The notes: a model not told the origin generated them from the letters alone. Shown: positions 6,609 to 13,398, counted from the first letter of the stretch. The stretch is 15,468 nt of DNA from Methanosarcinales archaeon (GCA_030665925.1 DAOUYX010000015.1:1-15468), one strand, 5' to 3'. Numbers and translations are program-made.

Positions 6609-8012
6609 ATGATGAAAATGGAAAGTAGAATACCGCCTGAGATAGGGGAGGCGCTATCAACGGGGATGGGGTTTTCGCTGCTGCTAAAGGGCGAGCCTGG
6701 GACGGGGAAGACGATGCTCGCTTTTGAGATACTCAACGAGTTCGGGGGCGATAATGCGGTATATCTTTCAACGAGGGTCTCACTTCCCGCAGTTTACAGC
6801 CAATTTCCGTGGTTGGAAGACCGTCCCGGCTTTAGCGTGATAGATGCAACCAAGTTGTATCTGTCATCAAAAGCGTTTCCGGGATTGCGCTCTTTCTCCG
6901 ACACTCTTTACACGAAATTGGCAGAGGCAGAAAAACCCGCGACTCTCGTAATTGATAGCTGGGAGGCGATAATATCGGGTGGTGGGAAAGAGGAGAAGAA
7001 GGAAGTGCTGGAAGCCGCATTAACTGACTTAGTAAGGAATTATGCAACGCAATACAAAATGAACTTGATACTCGTAGCAGAAACAAGTGCCACAACTCCA
7101 CTCGATTATATGGTTGATGGGATAGTAGAAATGAATCGCATAACCATAGATTATAGAAGGGGAAGGGAATTGGTGTTAAAGAAACTAAGAGGCACCAGAA
7201 TAGACCAGCATAAATATGGGTTTACCTTAGACGGAGGCAGATTCCGTTATTTCGGGCCTTTCGAGAGGCGGAAAATAGAGAAGGCGAGAAAAGTAGAGAT
7301 TGTGCCAAATACTGCCAGATACATATCTACGGGTTGTGAGGGGATAGATAGGATTTTGGCTGGGGGGGTAAGCAAGGGAAGCACCACGATAATAGAATAT
7401 GGAGATGATTTATCCCTCTTTGGATACCAGGCCATCGTCGCTCACATGATTATAAACAGTATACTGCAAGGGAATTATTGCGTGAAAATTCCGAGTAGTG
7501 GATGGGATGAGAGGCGTTTAAGGAGGGGGATATTGCCCTTCGTAAAGGAAGAAGATTATATGAAGTATCTCACAGTCTTTGAAGTGAGAAGGGAGAAGAA
7601 AGAGGTGAGAGAGAACGTAAAAGTGTTGAAAGGGGAATCAATGGAGGAAGATTTTCCAATTTTAGCGGATTTCGTTGCCAGTTTAGAACCTCCCGTCATG
7701 GTTTTCATCGGAACGGATTTGTTTGAGTATCAATATCGCTTGAAAGCGCCGGGCAACCTTGAGAGAATGGCGGAGTTATTCTCTTATTGGATAATGGAGT
7801 TGCGGGAGGCGGGGAATGTAGGAGTATTTGGAATGCCAAGCGGGGGCGTATTGGGCACAGAGCTGAGTCACATGGCAACAAATCGCTTTAGTGTGACTGT
7901 GCTCGACCGGAGTGTTATTCTTTATTGTAATCGCCCTGATACAAAATTACATTTCCTCGAAAATGTCATCACCGAAGAAGCCCTCAAGTTAAAGACCACT
8001 CCTTGCGTGTGA
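6609..8012 (+). CDS. GvpD-like / KaiC-RAD55 family ATPase
   Basis: This protein of about 467 residues has two RecA-fold halves; residue numbers count from the GTG at 6606. The N-terminal half has a canonical Walker A GEPGTGKT (29-36) and a Walker B-like ATLVIDSWEA (112-121). The second half begins near ISTGCEGIDRILAGGV (240-255), as KaiC-like domains do. Its P-loop position reads KGSTTIIEYGDD with no GKT, so it is probably a non-hydrolysing or regulatory half. This one-active, one-degenerate layout fits the archaeal GvpD family. GvpD is a gas-vesicle regulator in haloarchaea, but no gvpA or other gas vesicle gene is visible, so the name would imply too much here. The start is one of a cluster of ATGs (6609, 6612) or GTG 6606. 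The transcript looks leaderless. A regulatory or signalling role is likely (inference). Confidence 0.8.
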   Translation: MMKMESRIPPEIGEALSTGMGFSLLLKGEPGTGKTMLAFEILNEFGGDNAVYLSTRVSLPAVYSQFPWLEDRPGFSVIDATKLYLSSKAFPGLRSFSDTLYTKLAEAEKPATLVIDSWEAIISGGGKEEKKEVLEAALTDLVRNYATQYKMNLILVAETSATTPLDYMVDGIVEMNRITIDYRRGRELVLKKLRGTRIDQHKYGFTLDGGRFRYFGPFERRKIEKARKVEIVPNTARYISTGCEGIDRILAGGVSKGSTTIIEYGDDLSLFGYQAIVAHMIINSILQGNYCVKIPSSGWDERRLRRGILPFVKEEDYMKYLTVFEVRREKKEVRENVKVLKGESMEEDFPILADFVASLEPPVMVFIGTDLFEYQYRLKAPGNLERMAELFSYWIMELREAGNVGVFGMPSGGVLGTELSHMATNRFSVTVLDRSVILYCNRPDTKLHFLENVITEEALKLKTTPCV

Positions 8013-8023
8013 GGACATGAGTC

Positions 8024-8200
8024 ATGGAGATGGAGATAGATGTGCAGGTGATGGTCGGAAGCAACATAATCATTACTTTTGGCAGGGTTGACGTGGAGTT
8101 AACGAGGGAACAGGCGGAGAGATTAAAGGAACTTCTTGTGGATGCCCTTGAGAGAAGTGAGCGTGATCTTCTCCTCCGCGGGGTCAACAAAAGCAAGTAA
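8024..8200 (+). CDS. Small conserved-looking protein, 58 residues
   Basis: The frame begins MEMEIDVQVMVGSNIIITFG and ends with a helix rich in Leu, Glu and Arg (LTREQAERLKELLVDALERS). This gives a short beta-hairpin plus amphipathic helix pattern typical of a real small soluble protein. The start ATG lies 12 bases after the stop of the GvpD-like gene, with GAGG just upstream, so it is probably co-transcribed. Its last 78 bases overlap the convergent gene at 8123-8389. I do not recognise the family. A small partner of the GvpD-like ATPase is possible from position alone. Confidence 0.55.
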   Translation: MEMEIDVQVMVGSNIIITFGRVDVELTREQAERLKELLVDALERSERDLLLRGVNKSK

Positions 8201-8389
8201 AGTCCTTTCCGTGAGTAAGAAGAAGTCATCACCACATTTCTCCTTTATCTCTTCTATACTTTTATTGTCAAAATATATCCGCTTTCCCCTTTCATCCCCC
8301 GCCCGCTGAACCGAAGCTACAAGTTCGATAATATCTTCTTCCTTTGGCTTTTCTTCATTCAACGCTTTTTCTTCCTTATTGCGGGGCAT
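8123..8389 (-). CDS. Uncharacterised small protein, 88 residues
   Basis: The minus-strand frame has a Lys/Glu-rich N-terminus (MPRNKEEKALNEEKPKEED). It is followed by an ordered-looking domain with ELVASVQRAGDERGKRIYF, FLLTERTLLAFVDPAEEK and TLTSLKGIHKKFL. I prefer the ATG ending at 8389 because GGAAAGGA stands just upstream on that strand. A longer start at 8419 would add ten residues without a comparable site. It has no TM helix or recognised motif. Its 3' end overlaps the plus-strand gene at 8024-8200 tail to tail, which is unusual; one of the two could be spurious. Confidence 0.5.
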   Translation of the reverse strand: MPRNKEEKALNEEKPKEEDIIELVASVQRAGDERGKRIYFDNKSIEEIKEKCGDDFFLLTERTLLAFVDPAEEKITLTSLKGIHKKFL

Positions 8390-8472
8390 ATTCCTTTCCT
8401 TCTCTAATATGGGTTGCATAACTAAAAGCTTTTTTATTCAGGTCAGGTCGGGGTTGAGACTTGCGGTAATTT

Positions 8473-8489
8473 CCGAAAGCTTTATAAGT
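8473..8489 (+). promoter_or_regulatory. Archaeal promoter for the 79-residue protein gene
   Basis: CCGAAAG followed by CTTTATAAG is a good BRE/TATA pair with a predicted start near 8511. A second AT box, TTTATTATAC at 8540-8549, lies closer to the gene. GGACAC (8553-8558) recurs in this leader, as in those at 3061 and 10120. Confidence 0.45.
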
Positions 8490-8580
8490 CAGAATATAAA
8501 AGTAGGATTATGTTCAATATATCTCACAGGTTGCATATGTTTATTATACCCGGGACACCGCAGGCAGGGGGTAAGAACGA

Positions 8581-8820
8581 ATGGAAAGTAAATTCATTGA
8601 TGCATTAAAATGCTTTTTAAGATACCCAGCGGATACAATGAGGCTCATGCTGGGCTCGTATGAGCAAGAGACGATAGAAGCGATAAAGAAAGATTTTCCT
8701 GATGTTGAAGTGGAGAGTTTAGGTTTTTACTTCGGCGTTTTACTGGCGCTCATTTTCCTTCTTCTCTGTGTAATAGCTTATGTGATGCAGGTGCTTTATA
8801 ATATGGGCATGGCTGGTTAA
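8581..8820 (+). CDS. Small single-TM protein related to antiporter tails
   Basis: This 79-residue protein has an amphipathic N-terminal half and one strong C-terminal TM helix (about 48-70). Its core resembles the tails of the NuoL-like subunits and the protein at 516. Shared spacing is a YP or NP near the start, SYEQETIEAIKKDFPDVEVE against YAQNIDELKKTYPGEPVQ, then a Gly and LL before the TM. The similarity is weaker than for the 516 gene, so homology is probable rather than certain. GGGGGTAA at 8567-8574 gives the Shine-Dalgarno, the same string as before the 516 gene. I infer a second free-standing tail-like accessory subunit. It stands alone, with the convergent duplicated membrane protein downstream. 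Confidence 0.62.
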   Translation: MESKFIDALKCFLRYPADTMRLMLGSYEQETIEAIKKDFPDVEVESLGFYFGVLLALIFLLLCVIAYVMQVLYNMGMAG

Positions 8821-8994
8821 TTAATTGTATTTGGATGATTAGCTCTCTCTTAGAAGATCCCAAATCCGTATTTGTTTCGCTGCCCGGTTACAAGATGCAG
8901 GATGCAAGATACAGGACTATAATTTATGACCAGATTCCACAGCTTCAGTTGGCTCCTTCTTCATATAACTTGAATTTCGGCAAGCTAAATTCGA

Positions 8995-9984
8995 CTATTT
9001 CGTCTTCGATACTTCAGTGGATAGCAATGAATACCCCTCATGCGCCCTTTTTAGATATTTCGATAACGCTATCGAAGCACAATAGAATATCACTAACGCG
9101 AAATAGCTTATATCTGCAAAGACGAAATCGAGCGGTACATACGCTTCTGTTACGCCCCCAATGCCCGCTAATGCATACCACTTCATCGCGTAATAAACAA
9201 TAACATAAATGTTTATGGCAATTACACCGGTGGAAATTCCGTGATAAACCCCCACCAATTCTGACCAGTCCCTCACTTTCCTTGACATGGACCAGATATA
9301 AGCGAAGAAGAGCCAGCCCATTATGAAAAGAGCTATACCAGAGCCCATACTTTCCCAGAGTGCTATCTGTCTATCAAGAGTAATGAAAATTCGCCATAAG
9401 AATGTTAGACCTATTATCACTATCAATGTCCGCTCATCCATTATCACAGTGCCTAATAACTCCTGCATGTTCATCTCTTTCAACTTTTTACCCCGGGGGA
9501 ATAGAAGTGGCGATACGATATGCATGAGTGTCCTCTTCTCGGATAACGAGGTATAATCCCCGTGCATCTTCTTTAGATACCCCGCAGACCATATTACCGC
9601 ACAATAAAATACCACTAATGCTACGTACCTTACATCTCTGAAGATGAAATCCAGCGGTAGATAGGTCTCTACATGCAGTAATCTATACCACCTCAGCCCG
9701 TAGTAGATAAGAACGAAAATGTTGATAACGAATAAGCAAACGGTGAAGCCCTGATAAACGCGATTTGAGATTATCCAGCCTTTCAATTTAACGGACATAG
9801 CGTAGAAGTAAGCAAAAAGAATCCAGCCCAATAGGATAAGAGCAATACCCGAGCACATGCTTTCCCAGGGCGCTATCTCTCCGCCAAGGCTAATGTATGC
9901 ACGCCATAAAATCGTCAAGACTATTATCAGCGCTAAGGTTCGTTTATCCTCTATCACACTGCCCGCGAATTCTTTTATGCCCAT
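8995..9984 (-). CDS. Internally duplicated polytopic membrane protein
   Basis: This 329-residue protein consists of two tandem copies of a unit of about 140 residues (10-147 and 180-322), each with about four TM helices. Aligning residues 10-70 with 180-240 without gaps gives 35 identities in 61 positions. Both copies keep RTL, LWR, WESM-x-SGIAL, GW-x2-FAY, Y-x-PLDF-x-F and FYC. The paired helices suggest a pseudo-symmetric eight-TM protein. There are no conserved charged pump residues, cofactor motifs or signal peptide. The family is not recognised. It sits between members of the antiporter system but on the opposite strand, with its own strong promoter, so a link is only positional. The ATG at 9984 follows a weak GGGA site. 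Confidence 0.75.
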   Translation of the reverse strand: MGIKEFAGSVIEDKRTLALIIVLTILWRAYISLGGEIAPWESMCSGIALILLGWILFAYFYAMSVKLKGWIISNRVYQGFTVCLFVINIFVLIYYGLRWYRLLHVETYLPLDFIFRDVRYVALVVFYCAVIWSAGYLKKMHGDYTSLSEKRTLMHIVSPLLFPRGKKLKEMNMQELLGTVIMDERTLIVIIGLTFLWRIFITLDRQIALWESMGSGIALFIMGWLFFAYIWSMSRKVRDWSELVGVYHGISTGVIAINIYVIVYYAMKWYALAGIGGVTEAYVPLDFVFADISYFALVIFYCASIALSKYLKRAHEGYSLLSTEVSKTK

Positions 9985-10042
9985 TTTAAATCCCTATCTT
10001 TCCCCCACTATCTATCTCACTCATTATACTATTTTTAGTAGG

Positions 10043-10058
10043 CTATATAAATATTTCG
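10043..10058 (-). promoter_or_regulatory. Archaeal promoter for the minus-strand membrane gene
   Basis: On the minus strand, CGAAAT is followed by ATTTATATAG, a near-consensus BRE/TATA. It is about 60 bases from the start codon, leaving a leader of some 35 bases. Confidence 0.55.
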
Positions 10059-10094
10059 ATTATTTTTTATCCACTTTACTTTTATCTATGTCAT

Positions 10095-10135
10095 TAAACT
10101 TTTTATAAAGGTACATCCGGGACACGGGTGCCACA
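10095..10135 (+). promoter_or_regulatory. Promoter and GGACAC leader element of the second cassette
   Basis: The TATA box CTTTTTATAAAG (about 10099-10110) is followed by GGACACGGGTGCCACA (10120-10135), the relative of the leader at 3061. With the minus-strand promoter at 10043 this makes a compact divergent promoter region. Confidence 0.42.
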
Positions 10136-10155
10136 AAAGGCGGAAGGTGAGAGCG

Positions 10156-10188
10156 ATGACGAAGATAACGAAGAAGGATCTATTATAA
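10156..10188 (+). CDS. Possible 10-residue leader peptide
   Basis: The frame MTKITKKDLL is preceded by a strong Shine-Dalgarno (GGAAGGTGA, 5 bases away). It ends 13 bases before the next gene, which has its own GGAG site. It lies downstream of the promoter, so it would be in the mRNA. It may be a leader peptide or chance; no attenuator hairpin is evident. Confidence 0.28.
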   Translation: MTKITKKDLL

Positions 10189-10201
10189 CGGAGATAATAA
10201 A

Positions 10202-10387
10202 ATGAGGGAGCATTTCTTGAAATGGCTCTTTATGTCTGAGAGCGAGGAGGAGCTGGTCAAGCCTTTTATCGAAGCTGATATGAAAACAAGGGAAGGAATA
10301 GCACGTTTGATAGTTGCATGTGCCCTTCTGGGCGTGTCTATAGGATATATTACGTTCATGGTCTTAATAGCTATGGGTGTAATTTGA
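10202..10387 (+). CDS. Small single-TM protein, 61 residues
   Basis: It has an N-terminal amphipathic, acidic portion (SESEEELVKPFIEADMKTRE) followed by one TM helix at about 36-58. The layout, a charged helix then a C-terminal TM, matches the small proteins at 516 and 8581. Sequence similarity to them is too weak to assert homology. A GGAG site lies 8 bases before the ATG. It leads the second antiporter cassette, in the position the 516 gene takes in the first, which supports an accessory-subunit role by analogy (inference). Confidence 0.6.
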   Translation: MREHFLKWLFMSESEEELVKPFIEADMKTREGIARLIVACALLGVSIGYITFMVLIAMGVI

Positions 10388-10476
10388 AAGCGATGGTGTA
10401 GATAAAAGCGGTATTCGCAATAGGGATAATGGTAGGAGAAAAAATGGAGAGGAAAATTTAGGGGTGTGGTAAAAAG

Positions 10477-10878
10477 ATGGCAAATAATTTATTCCCAGAA
10501 TTCCTCATCTGCCTTTCCATCGTAATGGACTCGCCTATTCAGGAACATATCGAGCCCCCCTGGGAACTATTAGCATTTTACGTCATACTTGGAGTTGTTG
10601 CATACGTCGTGCTGTGTTTTATGGCGAAAAAACCGGCTCCTCCACATAGGAATTTATTAATTGTAATTTATTTCTGTTGTCTCGCTGGGATGGTCATTGC
10701 GGGTTTACCGGTTCACTGGCATATTGAGTTCCCGTGGCAAGAACCAATACCAACAGCATTTTACGCAATATTTGGATTTGCTGCATGCGTATTTCTCATT
10801 TATTTCGCCAAAGGACTACGTCTCTGGCTTCCGAAGGATTATGATTACTATGAAAAGAAAAGGAAGGGAAGAGAATGA
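10477..10878 (+). CDS. Duplicated two-TM accessory protein of the second cassette
   Basis: This 133-residue protein is homologous to the 81-residue protein at 883. Its second half matches it (HIEFPWQ, then AFYAIFGFAACVF-x4-AK, ending DYDYYEKK). The first half repeats the same unit: HIEPPWELLAFYVILGVV (24-41) against HIEFPWQ plus AFYAIFGFAA (82-103), each followed by a helix ending in AK. It is thus a tandem duplication within one gene, giving about four TM helices. The start at 10477 follows GGGGTGTGG. Its stop overlaps the start of the NuoL-like gene as ATGA, so translation is coupled and the products probably associate. Confidence 0.72.
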   Translation: MANNLFPEFLICLSIVMDSPIQEHIEPPWELLAFYVILGVVAYVVLCFMAKKPAPPHRNLLIVIYFCCLAGMVIAGLPVHWHIEFPWQEPIPTAFYAIFGFAACVFLIYFAKGLRLWLPKDYDYYEKKRKGRE

Positions 10879-12752
10879 TTGAGTGGGTGCATCCGGGACT
10901 CATATTTATCTTTGGCACTTTCCTTATACCGCTTTTTAAAGGTAAATGGAAACAGGCATATTTGCTTATACTTCCAGCAGCAGCGCTGATAGACGTCATT
11001 CTAATGTATAAAGGCGTATTCGGAACCATACCCTATTCAACTTGGTATTATCCCTTTTTGGATTACGAACTTGTCCTCGGAAGAGTAGATAAGTTGAGTT
11101 TGTGTTTTGCACTGATATTTTCACTCGCAGCGTTCTGTATGGTTCTTTACGCACTACACGTAAAAAGTAGCAGTGAACACGTGTCCGAATTCTTCTATGT
11201 GGGCGGTGCGCTTGGCGTTGTTTTCGCAGGCGACTTATTCACCCTGTATATCTTCTGGGAGATAATGGCGATTGCGTCTATGCTTCTTATCTGGTTCCAC
11301 GGTGGACGAGGGTCGGAGGTAGCCCATAGAGCAGGCTTCAGATATATTTTATGGCATCTTTTTGGCGGTATAGTCTTGCTTGCGGGCATTATTATGTATG
11401 TGGCAGGCACGGGTTCAACCGCCTTTAATGCCTTCAGTTGGGGTTGGGGTAGCGAATATTTGCCTTCTTATCTCATCTTCTTTGGTTTTATATTAAATGC
11501 CGCCGTTCCACCTCTGCATGCCTGGTTGCCGGATGCTTATCCTGAGGCAACTGTTACCGGTGCGGTATTTTTGAGTGCCTTTACCACCAAGAGTGCGGTG
11601 TATGTTTTAGTAAGGGGCTTCACGGGTGTTGATATTCTGATCGGGATAGGGGCGATAATGACGGTATACCCCATCTTTTATGCTGTCCTTGAAAATGACG
11701 TGAGGAGGGTGCTTGCCTATAGCCTGATTAACCAGGTGGGATTTATGTTATGCGGCATAGGAATAGGAACTCCCCTGGCAATTTGTGGCACAGTGGCTCA
11801 CGCTTTCTGCCATATCATATATAAGGGACTTCTCTTTATGTCCGCTGGGTCGGTGCTTCAAATGACAGGAAAGATAAAATGCACAAGTCTGGGCGGATTA
11901 TGGAAGAGCATGCCATTTACTACTGCGTGCTGTATGATAGCAGCAGCATCAATATCGGCATTCCCCGGCTTTAGCGGTTTTATCAGCAAATCAATGATCA
12001 TCGCTGAAGCTGCACATTTTCAGTTGGGCATCGTATGGGTTCTTTTACTATTAGCCTCCGCGGGTGTATTTCACCATGCGGGTGTGAAAGTCCCTTATTT
12101 CGCCTTTTTCGCAAAAGATGCCGGCATAAAGGCAAAAGATCCACCACTTAATATGAAGCTTGCTATGGGGATTGGAGCCTTTCTCTGCATCTTCCTGGGC
12201 GTTTTTCCACAATACCTCTATAATATCCTTCCTTATGACCCTGTTGCCCTTGGTTTTATACCATACACGGCAGCCCATGTGGTGAGTCAAGCCCAGCTCC
12301 TGATGTTCGCTTCGTTAGCTTTCTACGTTCTCATAATCACAGGAGTATATCCCCCTGAACAGAAGAAACTCAATCTTGATACAGATTGGCCATTTAGAAT
12401 ATGGGGTGCTAAGTTTATAATATTCTGCAAAGAACCAATGATGGATTTCGCGGGTTGGATAGACCGCGGTATGAAGCGGTTTGCGTCCTATTTCGCATCC
12501 TTCGGTAGGAATCCGCTTAGAGCAATACGAATAGCACTGAGCACGATGATGGTGAAGGCGTTAAGAACGTTTGTTCTGGAGTTCTGGTGGCGTATATTTA
12601 AGTATTATGAGCGGGATTTGGAGGAGGCAAAGAGACTACCCGCAGACAAACCAATAGAGACTGTGCCGTTAGGAACCGCGGTATTGCTGATAATCATTTT
12701 ATTCCTGTTGTATTTGGTAATAACATTGATGTACGGGTGGCTTGCTCCTTAA
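10875..12752 (+). CDS. NuoL/MrpA-type antiporter-like subunit, second copy
   Basis: This 625-residue paralog of the 1153 gene is collinear with it from MIEWVHPGLIFIFG to the terminal TM. Pump residues are intact: Glu129 (YIFWEIMAIASM), Lys239 (FTTKSAVYV after HAWLPDAYPEA), His309, His313 and Lys317 (HAFCHIIYKGLLF), and Lys372 (GFISKSMII). The C-terminal extension has DTDWPFR, a long amphipathic segment and a final TM near 598-620; KYYERDLEEAKR and PLGTAVLL there echo the small protein at 516. It has insertions relative to the first copy near residues 54-60 and 189-197. The start is fixed by the four-base ATGA overlap with the upstream gene. Unlike the first cassette, no MrpD-like genes follow. 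Substrate ion and partner proteins are not visible. Confidence 0.87.
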   Translation: MIEWVHPGLIFIFGTFLIPLFKGKWKQAYLLILPAAALIDVILMYKGVFGTIPYSTWYYPFLDYELVLGRVDKLSLCFALIFSLAAFCMVLYALHVKSSSEHVSEFFYVGGALGVVFAGDLFTLYIFWEIMAIASMLLIWFHGGRGSEVAHRAGFRYILWHLFGGIVLLAGIIMYVAGTGSTAFNAFSWGWGSEYLPSYLIFFGFILNAAVPPLHAWLPDAYPEATVTGAVFLSAFTTKSAVYVLVRGFTGVDILIGIGAIMTVYPIFYAVLENDVRRVLAYSLINQVGFMLCGIGIGTPLAICGTVAHAFCHIIYKGLLFMSAGSVLQMTGKIKCTSLGGLWKSMPFTTACCMIAAASISAFPGFSGFISKSMIIAEAAHFQLGIVWVLLLLASAGVFHHAGVKVPYFAFFAKDAGIKAKDPPLNMKLAMGIGAFLCIFLGVFPQYLYNILPYDPVALGFIPYTAAHVVSQAQLLMFASLAFYVLIITGVYPPEQKKLNLDTDWPFRIWGAKFIIFCKEPMMDFAGWIDRGMKRFASYFASFGRNPLRAIRIALSTMMVKALRTFVLEFWWRIFKYYERDLEEAKRLPADKPIETVPLGTAVLLIIILFLLYLVITLMYGWLAP

Positions 12753-12774
12753 AATCTTAGGGGATAAAGGAAAG

Positions 12775-12804
12775 ACGACGGCGAAGACCTTATTCGAGAG
12801 TCGT
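12775..12804 (+). terminator. Hairpin just after the antiporter gene
   Basis: ACGAC (12775-12779) pairs with GTCGT (12800-12804), and CGAA (12782-12785) pairs with TTCG (12793-12796), giving an imperfect stem-loop 23 bases past the stop. No U-run follows, so it may be a 3'-end stabiliser rather than a terminator. The rest of 12805-12959 holds a direct repeat of ATTGCAA (12836-12842, 12848-12854) and the next promoter. Confidence 0.25.
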
Positions 12805-12904
12805 GCATCAGGTTGGTTGCGCTATCAGGAAAGACATTGCAAAACAGATTGCAACAGTAGGGTTATCTTTAAACCGTTAAACACCTATTTAATTAATAAT
12901 GATA

Positions 12905-12915
12905 TGCTATATAGT
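12905..12915 (+). promoter_or_regulatory. TATA box for the CBS-domain gene
   Basis: GCTATATAG lies about 50 bases before the start codon. It predicts a short leader that includes the GGGGTGAGGG Shine-Dalgarno. A second AT-rich box (CTATTTAATTAATA) lies about 20 bases upstream. Confidence 0.35.
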
Positions 12916-12959
12916 GAAATTGTAAAGCGGCTCTGTTAAGTGCGGGGTGAGGGACTAAG

Positions 12960-13355
12960 ATGCAGTTATTAAAAGAGAAGAGGGTAAGGGATGTAATGAC
13001 GCGAGGTGTCATTACTGTATCGTTTGACACATCGGTAACTGAAATTGCAAAACTCCTGGTAAAGGAGGGCGTATCTGGAATTGCGGTAACTGCGCCAGAC
13101 GATGAGGTAGTGGGCGTTATATCGGAGATTGACCTCATAAAAGTTTTCGACAAGGATTGGAACACTTTAACGGCGGAGGATGTTATGTCAACCTTTGTGA
13201 GGACAATAGACCCGGAAACGACGATAAAGAAAGCCGCAGATATTATGAGAGATTTGAATATCCACAGGTTATTGATACTTTCTCCAATCCCCGCTTATGG
13301 TGTTCCCGTAGGGATTTTAACTGCGAGTGACATACTGAGAGCGAGTGTCAAATAA
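12960..13355 (+). CDS. Two-CBS-domain protein
   Basis: This 131-residue protein is made of a CBS pair. The first domain (about 8-60) has VRDVMTRGVITVSFDTSVTEIAKLLVKEG, with the helix-strand ending VVGVISEIDLI. The second (about 70-131) has AEDVMSTFVRTIDPETTIKKAADIM, ending VPVGILTASDILR. No enzyme or channel domain is attached, so it should act as a soluble sensor that binds an adenosine nucleotide or similar ligand in the cleft between domains (family knowledge). The ATG is preceded by GGGGTGAGGG. It sits between the antiporter gene and the convergent GYD-like gene and seems monocistronic. The regulated partner is unknown. Confidence 0.88.
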   Translation: MQLLKEKRVRDVMTRGVITVSFDTSVTEIAKLLVKEGVSGIAVTAPDDEVVGVISEIDLIKVFDKDWNTLTAEDVMSTFVRTIDPETTIKKAADIMRDLNIHRLLILSPIPAYGVPVGILTASDILRASVK

Positions 13356-13360
13356 TATCT

Positions 13361-13395
13361 AAAAATAAAAAAATGGGGGACTGCCAACAGACCCC
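13361..13395 (-). terminator. Intrinsic-like terminator for the GYD-like gene
   Basis: Read on the minus strand, GGGG-T-CTG-TTGG-CAG-T-CCCC forms a clean stem-loop (13376-13395) beginning 3 bases after the stop codon. It is followed by a T7 run and then T5. This is the bacterial-style hairpin plus U-tract. Archaeal RNA polymerase mainly needs the U-tract. Confidence 0.6.
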
Positions 13396-13398
13396 TGT

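Noticed and set aside
8835..9203. Plus-strand ORF of 122 codons after the 79-residue protein gene
   Set aside because: Its second half is antisense to the duplicated membrane protein and it has no ribosome site. The gap 8821-8994 shows only an imperfect GATGCA/GATGCAAGATAC repetition and no gene.
8581..12752. Possibility that the region is a provirus or integrative element
   Set aside because: There is no integrase, tRNA, attachment-site repeat or phage gene. The two cassettes look like chromosomal paralogs, and the only mobile-like sequence is the small repeat element at 6164-6560.
12742..12939. Plus-strand ORF of 65 codons overlapping the end of the second NuoL-like gene
   Set aside because: It has no Shine-Dalgarno and low-complexity mixed composition. 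It runs through a hairpin and the promoter of the CBS gene.
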